This document shows positions 1 to 7,337 of a DNA stretch of 13,945 nt, one piece after another (within the stretch, counting starts at the first letter, position 1; every line of letters begins with the position of its first letter). This DNA comes from DASWUD01 sp036401755 (GTDB taxonomy: Bacteria; Pseudomonadota; Gammaproteobacteria; Thiohalomonadales; Thiohalomonadaceae), in contig DASWUD010000179.1 in NCBI GenBank assembly GCA_036401755.1, positions 1 to 13,945 on the forward strand. The letters are read 5' to 3'. Position numbers and translations under genes: made by a program. The notes beneath the pieces were generated by a model, which was not told where the DNA came from, made no database searches, and saw only the letters and a program-made list of their open reading frames with translations.

Positions 1-724
1 CGTCGCCAGCAACGCCTACAAGCCCAACTTCTTCAACGCCCTGCCCGCCTACCAGGGGATGGGCTTTACCGAGAGCCATTTCCCCGCCGAGTTCACCGGC
101 GCGCGCTCCACCTATCTGCATCTGGGAGAGGTCGGAGTCGAGGAGTATCTGTTCGATGCCCCCTTGTTCGAACAGAACCTGCAATTCATCCGCGACCACA
201 AAAATGCCCACCCCGATCAGCCGCTATTCAACTATCTGCTCACCATCTACGGTCATACGCCGCACTTGCTCGACCCGGAAAAACGCCCGGAGCTGATCTC
301 GCTGCACTCGGATTTCCCCGACGAACAACTGACCCGTGCCGTCAACCAGTTCTACTACCGCACCGAGGCCATCGCCAACTACGTCAACCAGCTGCTTGCC
401 ATCGACGCCGACAGCCTCATCATCCTCATTGCCGATCATGTCCCGCCCCTCGACAACGGCCCCAACGCATACAACGCCCTGCGTTACCTCGACAACCGTG
501 ACAACAGTTACTACTACAACCGCATTGCCATCCTGGAAAACGGCAAGACCACCGTCTACCCTGCGCTGCACCATTACGAACTCCCCGCGCTCATCCTCAA
601 CTACGCCAGCAGCGGGGCCTACTGCCGCCAGCAGGCGTGCACCTTCAACGGCAGTGGCCAGCCGATGGTGCGGGAGGCCTATATGGAGCGCTATCTGCGG
701 CTGATGGCGCATGCGGCGGAATAG
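1..724 (+). CDS. Sulfatase / LTA synthase-like phospholipid head-group transferase, C-terminal part (5' partial)
   Basis: The reading frame is open from position 2 to the TAG at 722-724, so the gene begins upstream of the window. The first internal ATG (59) is not the true start, because homologous sequence continues before it. The protein resembles the C-terminal half of the alkaline-phosphatase superfamily branch that holds LTA synthases, MdoB-type phosphoglycerol transferases and phosphoethanolamine transferases. Visible signs are an early FFNALPAYQGMGF segment, an IYGHTPH segment (conserved His near the substrate pocket), a YYRTEAIANYVNQL helix, and IADHVPP, which carries the Asp-His metal ligands. 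Two cysteines near the end (YCRQQAC) could form a periplasmic disulfide. The missing N-terminal half would be expected to hold membrane helices and the nucleophilic Thr. By family, the enzyme would move a phosphorylated head group from a phospholipid onto a periplasmic or envelope glycan or lipid. The substrate cannot be read from this fragment. Family assignment is fairly sure, specific function is not. Confidence 0.8.
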   Translation, partial: VASNAYKPNFFNALPAYQGMGFTESHFPAEFTGARSTYLHLGEVGVEEYLFDAPLFEQNLQFIRDHKNAHPDQPLFNYLLTIYGHTPHLLDPEKRPELISLHSDFPDEQLTRAVNQFYYRTEAIANYVNQLLAIDADSLIILIADHVPPLDNGPNAYNALRYLDNRDNSYYYNRIAILENGKTTVYPALHHYELPALILNYASSGAYCRQQACTFNGSGQPMVREAYMERYLRLMAHAAE

Positions 725-819
725 GCCTCTTCACTCCCATTCATAGTCCCCCATACTCAAGCTGTTCGCCCTTTGGCTAACAGCCGACTCTCATCATTAA
801 CCACTTCATTGGGGAAAGA

Positions 820-1380
820 ATGAACAGATGGCTTGCATTGGTGATCGCTGCGACGGCGCTTCTCATCACCCTCTATTTCATCAATCCGTTCGGCACGGCT
901 ACCACCGATCCGCGCGCCCGTCTGTTCGGCGTTACCACCTACAGAGTCGCCTCCTCATCCATGGCGCCGACGCTGCTCAGGGGCGAGCTGGTGCTGGTCA
1001 GTTCATCCGCCTATATGTCGCGCCGCCCGGCTCTGGGTGACATCATCGTGTTTCGTTATCCGCAGGATCGCAACGTCGTCTATCTGCAGCGGGTGGCTGC
1101 GCGGGCGGGTGACCGTTTGGCTATCAGGAGTGGGGTGGTCTACGTCAATGACCAGCCACGCGATGAGCCCTACCTCGACGCGCCAGCATTGAAATTTGAG
1201 TACTCACGTACGCTGGATGAGTTCACCGTGCCCGACGGCCATCTCTTCGTGCTGGGTGACAACCGTGACAATGCACGTGACGGGCGGTTTTGGGGCTTCG
1301 TCCCCGATGACGATGTCGTTGGCAAGGTCACCCATATCTGGCTGTCGGAAAACCCGGAGCGCATCGGCAGCGTTCGTTGA
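820..1380 (+). CDS. Signal peptidase I (S26) homologue lacking the catalytic lysine
   Basis: This 186-aa protein starts at ATG 820, preceded by a purine-rich GGGGAAAG at 811-818. It has one N-terminal membrane segment (about residues 4-22) and then a periplasmic S26 domain. The signal peptidase I boxes are clear: SSSMAPTL with nucleophile Ser47, GDIIVFRYP (73-81), YLQRVAARAGD (88-98) and GDNRDNARDGRFWGF (146-160), closely matching E. coli LepB box E. In LepB the third box reads YIKR, with Lys145 as general base. Here that position is Gln90 (codon CAG). LepB Ser278, which hydrogen-bonds the lysine, is Ala152 here. The rest of the fold, including the Gly-Asp motifs, is intact, and the length is that of short bacterial type I peptidases. 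It is therefore either a pseudoenzyme that may bind signal peptides, or a peptidase with another base. It lies 95 bp after the sulfatase gene on the same strand and converges with gspB. Confidence 0.87.
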   Translation: MNRWLALVIAATALLITLYFINPFGTATTDPRARLFGVTTYRVASSSMAPTLLRGELVLVSSSAYMSRRPALGDIIVFRYPQDRNVVYLQRVAARAGDRLAIRSGVVYVNDQPRDEPYLDAPALKFEYSRTLDEFTVPDGHLFVLGDNRDNARDGRFWGFVPDDDVVGKVTHIWLSENPERIGSVR

Positions 1381-1503
1381 ACACGGCGCCACATAAACAG
1401 GCGACCCTGGCGCGCCGATCGAGGCCGCGCAGCATCTCGTCTTGAGTGGCTTTCTTCCAGGACAACAGTGGGGCTAGGGGAGGTGCAAGGCTGAGGCGCT
1501 GCT

Positions 1504-2511
1504 TTAGCGGTTGAGGCGAAAGCGCTGCCCCTGATAACTGAAGACGATGTCTTCCTGACGGATCGCCTCGATGGTCACGCCGTCGGTGGTCTGCTGCCCC
1601 TCGGCATAACGCTTCATGTTGATCACCACGAAACGGTCGGCGGGCTGCTTCGAATAGAGCTGGGCGTTGATGCTCATCTTCGGCACCATGGTCTGGAACT
1701 GATAAGAGAGGGTGGTGAGAAGCGGCACATCCGGGCCGCTGCTGCCGGCGTCGCGATTGTCGCTGTTGCCGGCACTCTTGCGTGTGGCATGGGGCGTGGG
1801 CAGCTTGGGTTGGAACTCCTGCACCTCCACCGCCACCGGCGGACGGATCAGGTTGAGGGGGTTGGTCGCGGTGGGGATCTGGTTATAGGCGGTGCGTTCC
1901 GGGTGATTGGGCGCTATTCGGGGAGCGCTCTTTTGCGGACTCCCTCCCGGAGTGGCGCTGTTCAGCGCTACCTCTGTTTCCGTGGTGGCAGGTGGCGTAG
2001 CCGGCGGGCTCTGCGGAGGGGGGCTCTTGGGCGCAGGCGGCGTGTCGTTTTCGCTGTCGCCGTTGCGATCACCATCCCCACCCTCGGCCACGGTCGCCGC
2101 GCTCTCCGTCAGCACCTTCTGGCCGGCCTCTTCCGCCGCACTCGGTTGCAGCGGCGAGGGTGGCGCGCTCTGGCTGCCCGGCGCGGTCGTGCCCTGGGCA
2201 GCAGCAAGGGCACGACGCGGGGTGGCCTGCGGCCGGGCGGCACTCTTCTGCTCCGGTGCCGCCTTGCCGGCATCGGCCTGTTTGGCATCCGTCTGTGCCA
2301 CCGAGTGGGACTCGTTGTCGTGTATCAGGTAGACCGTACCCGCGCCGGCCAGGCAGGCGCCTAGGACCAGCGCACCGATGATCACCAGCGGGGCAGGCCA
2401 GAAACGCCGGCCGGATGTAGTAAGGTAGCGTTGCCGCGTTGAGATGCCAGGTACCGCCGGAGTGCTCCGCTGGAGTTCGGCCTTGCGCAGTGCGTCGAGG
2501 ATGTCGGACAT
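1504..2511 (-). CDS. gspB: Type II secretion system accessory protein GspB
   Basis: This 335-aa protein begins MSDILDALRKAELQR, the typical GspB opening (family consensus close to MSYILDALRKAE). A single membrane segment at about residues 40-63 anchors it in the inner membrane. A long Pro/Ala/Ser/Thr-rich stretch (about 64-260) would span the periplasm. The conserved GspB C-terminal domain covers about 262-335 and includes LSYQFQ, DRFVVINMKRY, and FSYQGQRFRL at the extreme end. GspB pairs with GspA in a peptidoglycan-associated complex needed to place the secretin in the outer membrane in Aeromonas and Vibrio. The gene starts 8 bp after the gspA stop, with AGGTAGA as ribosome-binding sequence. 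It is the last gene of the cluster and faces the convergent signal-peptidase homologue. The 123 bp between them show no hairpin followed by a T-run. Confidence 0.92.
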   Translation of the reverse strand: MSDILDALRKAELQRSTPAVPGISTRQRYLTTSGRRFWPAPLVIIGALVLGACLAGAGTVYLIHDNESHSVAQTDAKQADAGKAAPEQKSAARPQATPRRALAAAQGTTAPGSQSAPPSPLQPSAAEEAGQKVLTESAATVAEGGDGDRNGDSENDTPPAPKSPPPQSPPATPPATTETEVALNSATPGGSPQKSAPRIAPNHPERTAYNQIPTATNPLNLIRPPVAVEVQEFQPKLPTPHATRKSAGNSDNRDAGSSGPDVPLLTTLSYQFQTMVPKMSINAQLYSKQPADRFVVINMKRYAEGQQTTDGVTIEAIRQEDIVFSYQGQRFRLNR

Positions 2512-2519
2512 GACTCTAC

Positions 2520-4343
2520 CTATGAAGCAGGTTGGTGGTTATGAAGGCGCGGACCGGGTGAGTTGTCATACGGGGCATGGAGATGGCTCAGGGTGTACGG
2601 CCCGGCGATCCCATCCACCATCAGCCCCGCATTGCGCTGCACCCGCCGGATCCGTTCGCGCATGCTCTCATTGAAATGGATAGCCTCACTGCCGGATTTG
2701 CGTCCTTCGTAGCGATCCAGCGCCTCGCTCAGCCAATGGATATCGCTCGGTGGTGAGTCGGCACCGATGGTGGTGAACACCAGCGGGCGGGGGTGCCAGA
2801 GCAGGCGAAAATCACCGCTCCAATAGCGGTTCACCACCTCGCGCGGCACTGTTACCAGGGCACCATCCGACCACAGGGTGGCCTTCTCACCATCGAGACC
2901 TTCCAGCAGCACATAACGCAACTCCCCCTCCTGCTGGAGGGTGAGCAGCGCCGGACGGTTGTAATGGAGCAGGGTCTCCCAGCTCCCGCTGCCGAAGAGG
3001 CACTCCAGGCCGTTGCGCCGCGCGCTCGAACAGAGTCGGGCCTCTTTGTTGTCGGGCTCCAGCCCCCAGCGGTCCAATAGCGCACGCTCGGCTTGGACCA
3101 GCCCGCTCATCCCCCGGGGCAGGGCCATTTCCGCGAGGAGCGGCGTGGCGGCCTGCGTTGGCTCGGCGACGGCTGTCTCTGTAACCGGCGTGGGTGGAGG
3201 TGATGAGGTGGCCTGCGGAAGTACGGCCGCCCCGTTCGCTGGTGAAACCAGTGCCTCTTTGGGCGCTGTAGCCGCCCCATCTACTGCTGGCAGAGTGACC
3301 TCGGCCACCGGTGCAGCAACCGATTTTTTAACCGGCACACTCTGCTGAGCTGTAGCAGATGCCACCACGCCGGCTGGTTGTGCATTTTCGACAGCCAGCG
3401 CGGCGGCAGTGATTGACCAACCGCCGCCGTAGACAAACAACAGCGCGGCGCCGCAGAGCAGACCGGCCGTGGAAAGTGGCAGGACGAGGCGACGCCAGGT
3501 GAACCACGGCCGCTTCACCCGCATCTCGTCGCGCCAGACCTTGGCCGCCTCGCGCACCTCGGATTTGCCCACCTGGGGCAGATCATTGGCAAAGGCGCCG
3601 AGCAGCGCTCGGTCGCACAGGATGTTGATCACGCGCGGCACCCCTTGCGACTCCTGGTGCAGCTGTCGCAGGGCACCGCTGCTGAACAGACCATGGCGGC
3701 AGCCGGCCACCGTCAGCCGGTGGTGAACGTAGTCCTCCGTCTCGCTGAGAGTGAGTGGTTGCAGATGGTAGCGGGCGGTGATGCGCTGCGAGACCTGACG
3801 CAGGGAGGGTTCGGCCAGCTGCTGGCGCAGCTCCGGTTGCCCCACCAGGATGACGTGCAGCAGTTTCTCGGTGGCCGTCTCCAGGTTGGTGAGCAGCCGC
3901 ACCTGCTCCAATACATCGGGACGAATGTTTTGCGCCTCATCGATGATCACCACCGTGCGCCGTCCCGCCGCGTGACTCTCCAGCAGGCGCTGGTTGAGTT
4001 GATCGACCAGCTCGCGCAGCGGCGCCTCGCGCTGCCGCAGCGCGATGTGCAACTCATCGCAGATCGCCAGCAGCAGCTCGCGACCGCTGCGCGGCGGATC
4101 AAGCAGCAACGCCACATCGACGTTGTCCGGCAACTGTTCGAGCAGGGCCCGACAGACCGTAGTCTTGCCGGTGCCCACCTCGCCGGTGAGCATCACGAAG
4201 CAGCCGCTCTCGACCACCCCATAAAGCAGGTGGGCGAGCGCCTCGCAATGGCGCTCACTCATGTAGAGGTAGCGCGGATCGGGGGTGATGGAGAAGGCGT
4301 TCTCCGAGATCCCGAAGTAGTCGCTATACATCCTGCGTCCCAT
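2520..4343 (-). CDS. gspA: Type II secretion AAA+ ATPase GspA (ExeA), secretin assembly, with peptidoglycan-binding end
   Basis: ExeA/GspA family, 607 aa from ATG 4343. The N-terminus MYSDYFGISENAFSITPDP matches the ExeA hallmark. The cytoplasmic ATPase domain has Walker A GEVGTGKTT (about 54-62), Walker B VVIIDEAQN (131-139) and a sensor region GVPRVINILCDRALL. A membrane segment lies at about 286-305, followed by a Pro/Ala/Thr-rich linker. Next comes a segment with LLDRWGL and WETLLHYNRPALL, resembling the C39-peptidase-like region found in ExeA. A C-terminal peptidoglycan-binding domain (about 555-590) carries VQRNAGLMVDGIAGPYT. With GspB it uses ATP to help the secretin assemble across peptidoglycan. 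Start choice: ATG 4343 has GAGGGG about 7 nt upstream. A GTG at 4364 overlaps the gspD stop as GTGA but has no good ribosome-binding sequence. ATG 4331 would start exactly at MYSDYFG. Confidence 0.92.
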   Translation of the reverse strand: MGRRMYSDYFGISENAFSITPDPRYLYMSERHCEALAHLLYGVVESGCFVMLTGEVGTGKTTVCRALLEQLPDNVDVALLLDPPRSGRELLLAICDELHIALRQREAPLRELVDQLNQRLLESHAAGRRTVVIIDEAQNIRPDVLEQVRLLTNLETATEKLLHVILVGQPELRQQLAEPSLRQVSQRITARYHLQPLTLSETEDYVHHRLTVAGCRHGLFSSGALRQLHQESQGVPRVINILCDRALLGAFANDLPQVGKSEVREAAKVWRDEMRVKRPWFTWRRLVLPLSTAGLLCGAALLFVYGGGWSITAAALAVENAQPAGVVASATAQQSVPVKKSVAAPVAEVTLPAVDGAATAPKEALVSPANGAAVLPQATSSPPPTPVTETAVAEPTQAATPLLAEMALPRGMSGLVQAERALLDRWGLEPDNKEARLCSSARRNGLECLFGSGSWETLLHYNRPALLTLQQEGELRYVLLEGLDGEKATLWSDGALVTVPREVVNRYWSGDFRLLWHPRPLVFTTIGADSPPSDIHWLSEALDRYEGRKSGSEAIHFNESMRERIRRVQRNAGLMVDGIAGPYTLSHLHAPYDNSPGPRLHNHQPAS

Positions 4344-4360
4344 GGCGGCCCCTCGCGTGA

Positions 4361-6505
4361 TCACATTTCCGGCATCGCCAGGCTGCGATCCCGTCCCTTT
4401 TTCATGCTGCTCATACGGCGCCGATACTCGTCGGTGATATTGGTGGCATCTTCAGTGGTGCGTACCACCTTCGGCGTGATGAGCACCACCAGCTCGGTGC
4501 GGCGTTTCGACTCCACACTCCTGCCAAACAGCGCACCAAGGACCGGGATGCGACTGAGGATCGGAATCCCCGATGAGCCTTTGCTGCCGTTCTCGGTGAT
4601 AAGCCCGCCGAGCATGATGGTTTCACCGCTCTGGATGGCGATGGAGCTCTCGATGTTGCGCTGGCGGAAACTGCGTTGGCCGGTGGCGGTATCCTGGGCA
4701 CCGGCATCGGTGACATCCTGGCGGATGTCGAGGGTGATCAGATCACCGGCGTTGATGCGCGGCTTCACCTCCAGTTGCACGCCGGTATCCTTGAACTGGA
4801 TCGACTCGATGATTACCCCCGCCTCGGTGGTGGCCGTCTCGGTGCGCACCGGCACCTGATCACCGACGGTGATGCGTGCGGTGCGGTTGTCGAGCACCAT
4901 CAGCGAAGGGCTGGAGATGACATTCAGCCGTGAATCGGAGGCGAGCGCATTGAGTACCGCCTCGACACCGCCACCGGTCAGTGAATAGGAGAATCCGGGG
5001 ATCACCGCGCCGAGGCCTTTGCCCGCGTTGAGGTCGAGCAGCGCCTCACCGGTGCGGCCATTGAGCACGTTGTTTCGCTTGATGTACCACTCCAGTCCGT
5101 AATTCAGATCGTCCGAGAGACTTACCTCCATGATCGATGCCTCGATCAACACCTGCGCCTCTATCACGTCGAGACGCTTCAGTGCTGATTCGACCACCTG
5201 ATAGTCCTGCGCCGAGGCCATCACCAGAATGGCGTTGTTGCTCTCGTCAGCGACGATGCGCACAGTGCCGCCGTCGGGCAGTGACAGGTTCTGTGTTGGC
5301 GCAGCCGTCGTCGCTGCCGGCGAGGTTGTGCTATCGGTTGTGGTGGTCGAGGTGGTGGAGCCCATGGTGCTGGTTGCCGAGGTACTCAGCTTGACCGGTT
5401 TGAGACCGGGCGCCAGCGAAGCCTGCGGCGTGGTACTGATGCCAGCGCCGCCGCTGCCACCGAAAACATTGGTAAGCACCATCGCCAGCTCGGCCGCCTT
5501 GCGATTCTTCACCGCATAGGTGAAGAGGCGCACGCTCGGGCCCTCGCCGGAGCGGTCGAGACGCTCCAGCCAGCCCTGCACCTGCTCCAGATAGCTCTGT
5601 TGCGGCGTCAGCACCAGAATCGAATTGAGACGCTCCATGGCCTCGATATGCACCATGCCCGCCGAATCGGCATTCATGTGTTCACCAATGACGCGATTGA
5701 GTTCATCGGCGATGGTGCGCGCCTCGGTGTAGTGGAGCGGAAAAACACCGACCGAGTAACCGCTCATCCAATCCACGTCGAAGATCTCGACGGTGTCGTG
5801 CCAGCCGCGCAATTCACGGCTGGTGCCGCCGATCACCAGCAGATTGCGATGCTCATCCACCGACAGGATGTTCTCCTTGGGGATCATCGGCTCCAGGATC
5901 TTCATCATCTCCTTGGCGGCGATGAAACGCAGCGGCATGATCTCCACAGCAAAGCCGGCGCCATCATCCGGATGGCTGGTACGCAGTGTAGAAGCCGCAC
6001 GTACCGCACCGGTCAACGGCGTGATGCGATAAAAAGTGTCCGACCAGACCAGCGCGGCACTGTTGACCTTGAGCAGCTCTTCCAGGATCGGCAGCAGCGC
6101 ATCGCGTTTCACCGGCTTGCTGGTCTTGAGGGTGACGTTACCCTTTACCGCTGGATCGATCTCGTAGTTGACATCGAGCAGATCACCGAGGATCAGCTTG
6201 ATCACATCCTCGATGGCGGTGTTCTCGAAATTGAGGGAGACATCGCCCTGAGCCGGGGCTTTATAGCGACGCGCCGCCGCCTCTTGATTGATGAATTCGC
6301 CACTCCCCTGGATGATCTGCGGGGCGGGACGCGTGGCTGATTCGCTTTCAACCTGCGGCTTGGTGGTGGTCTCCGCGACAGTCGCAGGGGGTGTGGCCGC
6401 AGGGGAGGTGACACCCGTCTCCTTCACGGGTGGATTGGCGGCACATCCCGCCAGCAGGATCACTGCCATTACCTGCATCAGCCTGCCGTGCACTACTGTC
6501 GTCAC
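4361..6505 (-). CDS. gspD: Type II secretion system secretin GspD, probable lipoprotein (liposecretin)
   Basis: This 714-aa protein forms the outer-membrane channel of the T2SS. The GTG start at 6505 is supported by AGGAG 6 nt upstream. The signal sequence ends in a clear lipobox, LLAGC, with Cys21 as the predicted lipidated residue. The +2 residue is Ala, so no Asp retention signal is present. A Pro/Thr-rich linker (22-85) leads to N0 (about 86-160, FENTAIEDVIKLIL), N1 (about 188-250, MPLRFIAAKEMMKILEPMI), N2 (about 252-318) and N3 (about 325-445). N3 is interrupted by a Ser/Thr-rich insertion (about 373-402). The secretin core (about 447-682) shows LNVISSPSLMVLDN, VGDQVPVRTET, GETIMLGGLI and GIPILSRIPVLGALF. 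The 33-residue tail after the core is short. Most T2SS secretins have an ordinary signal peptide and use a separate pilotin. A lipidated secretin, as in Pseudomonas HxcQ, can pilot itself. The ORF ends within 4 bp of the possible gspA GTG. Confidence 0.95.
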   Translation of the reverse strand: MTTVVHGRLMQVMAVILLAGCAANPPVKETGVTSPAATPPATVAETTTKPQVESESATRPAPQIIQGSGEFINQEAAARRYKAPAQGDVSLNFENTAIEDVIKLILGDLLDVNYEIDPAVKGNVTLKTSKPVKRDALLPILEELLKVNSAALVWSDTFYRITPLTGAVRAASTLRTSHPDDGAGFAVEIMPLRFIAAKEMMKILEPMIPKENILSVDEHRNLLVIGGTSRELRGWHDTVEIFDVDWMSGYSVGVFPLHYTEARTIADELNRVIGEHMNADSAGMVHIEAMERLNSILVLTPQQSYLEQVQGWLERLDRSGEGPSVRLFTYAVKNRKAAELAMVLTNVFGGSGGAGISTTPQASLAPGLKPVKLSTSATSTMGSTTSTTTTDSTTSPAATTAAPTQNLSLPDGGTVRIVADESNNAILVMASAQDYQVVESALKRLDVIEAQVLIEASIMEVSLSDDLNYGLEWYIKRNNVLNGRTGEALLDLNAGKGLGAVIPGFSYSLTGGGVEAVLNALASDSRLNVISSPSLMVLDNRTARITVGDQVPVRTETATTEAGVIIESIQFKDTGVQLEVKPRINAGDLITLDIRQDVTDAGAQDTATGQRSFRQRNIESSIAIQSGETIMLGGLITENGSKGSSGIPILSRIPVLGALFGRSVESKRRTELVVLITPKVVRTTEDATNITDEYRRRMSSMKKGRDRSLAMPEM

Positions 6506-6587
6506 GTTGTTCTCCTAAGGATCCTTTGAATACGAGGCGGCATAATCTGTCCGCGGGTGATGCCTTTCTTTGGTGGTGCAGAGCCCG

Positions 6588-7109
6588 CTAGTTGCCCTTT
6601 GATACGCCGGGCCCCACCTGCAACTCCCGACGCACGTTGCCCGAGGCCAGTGTTACACCCTGGGGCCCCACCTCCTCGATCAACCATCCCTCCACCACAT
6701 CGCCCTTGCTGGCGCGGGTCACCTCCTTGCCATCGGGCTTGGCCAGCAGTGCCTTGCTTTTCGCGCCCGTCACCACCCCGAGCAGCACAAAGGGAACCGT
6801 GGTCTGCGCCACATCGGCCACCGCGCTTCCCGCGAAGCCTCGCCGCTCACTCCAGAACAGGGGACGCTCGGTGATCTCCTGATAGTCACTGAGTTGCGCC
6901 AGCAGGGGACGTGCCGCGGGAAGATCCAGCCTGGCCTCAGCGCTGCGCGTCGCCGCGGCTGGCGCCGCCTTCTCAGGCAACGGCGCGCGCAGCTCCACGG
7001 CAGCCACGGCCACCAGCATCAGGTTGATCACCAGCAATGCCGCTGTGGATGCTCGCTCTTCAATCAGCCGCATATACTTACGCGCCCGCGCCGCTGCTCG
7101 AAAAAACAT
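6588..7109 (-). CDS. gspC: Type II secretion system inner-membrane connector GspC (HR domain, no PDZ)
   Basis: This 173-aa bitopic protein has a short basic N-terminus, a membrane helix at about residues 20-40 (STAALLVINLMLVAVAAVEL), and an Ala/Pro linker. It then carries the ERPLFWSERR motif typical of GspC/GspN-like proteins (82-91) and an HR-type beta domain (about 105-165) with LLGVVTG, GDVVEGWLIEEVGPQGVTL and RRELQV. It ends straight after the HR domain, so it lacks the PDZ or coiled-coil end of longer GspC proteins. By family it joins the inner-membrane platform to the secretin N0 domain. The gene lies 82 bp before gspD, the usual GspC partner. Start choice is uncertain: ATG 7109 has GGGGCGA upstream. 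ATG 7121 and 7073 are alternatives, and the frame is open back to a TTG at 7187. Databases might label it GspN or T2SS protein N. Confidence 0.8.
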   Translation of the reverse strand: MFFRAAARARKYMRLIEERASTAALLVINLMLVAVAAVELRAPLPEKAAPAAATRSAEARLDLPAARPLLAQLSDYQEITERPLFWSERRGFAGSAVADVAQTTVPFVLLGVVTGAKSKALLAKPDGKEVTRASKGDVVEGWLIEEVGPQGVTLASGNVRRELQVGPGVSKGN

Positions 7110-7201
7110 TGTTCGCCCCATGAGAAGAGATAGCGCAGAGCGCGGCGACCCAGACAAGGTTGTCGTTCCCGCCGCCCATCTGCACAACTATAAAATCCAC
7201 G

Positions 7202-7215
7202 CACTGGAGACAGTG
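7202..7215. repeat. Short perfect inverted repeat (5-bp stem, 4-nt loop)
   Basis: CACTG and CAGTG are separated by GAGA. On the minus strand the hairpin is followed a few bases later by a TTTT, so it faintly resembles a weak terminator or attenuator after gspK. The stem is short and the T-run is poor, so the role is doubtful. Confidence 0.3.
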
Positions 7216-7238
7216 AAAGGGACCCGCAATGCCTTATA

Positions 7239-7268
7239 GGTATAGACAAGCGGCCATCACACCAACAA
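7239..7268 (-). promoter_or_regulatory. Candidate sigma-70 type promoter for gspC-D-A-B
   Basis: On the minus strand TTGTTG (7268-7263) lies 18 bp before TATACC (7244-7239), a moderate match to -35 and -10 boxes. It sits in the long gap before gspC, the only gap wide enough for an internal promoter. The match is weak and was found by eye. The downstream genes could equally be read through from gspE. Confidence 0.25.
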
Positions 7269-7337
7269 GCGGGTGAACACCCTATTTCGGCTCATTAAGA
7301 TCCGCACGACACCAATTTGCCTTCATGGCGCGCACAA

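Larger units (their letters stand above)
7110..7337. other. Gap between gspK and gspC where gspL and gspM would be expected
   Basis: This is the only sizeable internal gap of the secretion cluster, about 228 bp. No open frame here resembles GspL (actin-like cytoplasmic domain plus membrane helix) or GspM. It is somewhat more AT-rich than the surrounding genes. It holds a CACTG-GAGA-CAGTG inverted repeat (7202-7215), a near-perfect 12-bp dyad (7271-7282), a candidate minus-strand promoter, and one copy of a 9-bp direct repeat whose partner covers the gspK stop. The observations are direct. The idea that genes were lost here, or that a second transcript begins here, is inference. Confidence 0.6.

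Noticed and set aside
761..785. Inverted repeat GCTGTT/AACAGC after the sulfatase gene as a terminator
   Set aside because: The stem is weak, the loop is long and no T-run follows, so it could not be supported as a terminator.
1381..1503. Possible bidirectional terminator between the converging signal-peptidase homologue and gspB
   Set aside because: No clear hairpin with a T-run was seen on either strand.
1789..2364. Plus-strand Arg/Gly-rich open frame opposite the gspB linker
   Set aside because: It arises from the Pro/Ala-rich low-complexity linker of GspB read backwards.
3645..4859. Long plus-strand open frame (about 404 codons) opposite gspA and gspD
   Set aside because: It lies antisense to two clear, well-conserved genes and spans their junction. 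Its Gln/His/Arg-rich composition is what the reverse frame of GC-rich coding sequence gives, and no family is recognised.
5600..6340. Plus-strand open frame (about 246 codons) opposite gspD
   Set aside because: Antisense shadow of conserved secretin domains. Composition is rich in His, Asp and Arg with no recognisable fold.
7064..7249. Small minus-strand frame in the gspK-gspC gap as a remnant of gspL or gspM
   Set aside because: Its 61-residue translation shows no GspL/GspM-like membrane helix or conserved sequence, and it overlaps the start of gspC in another frame.
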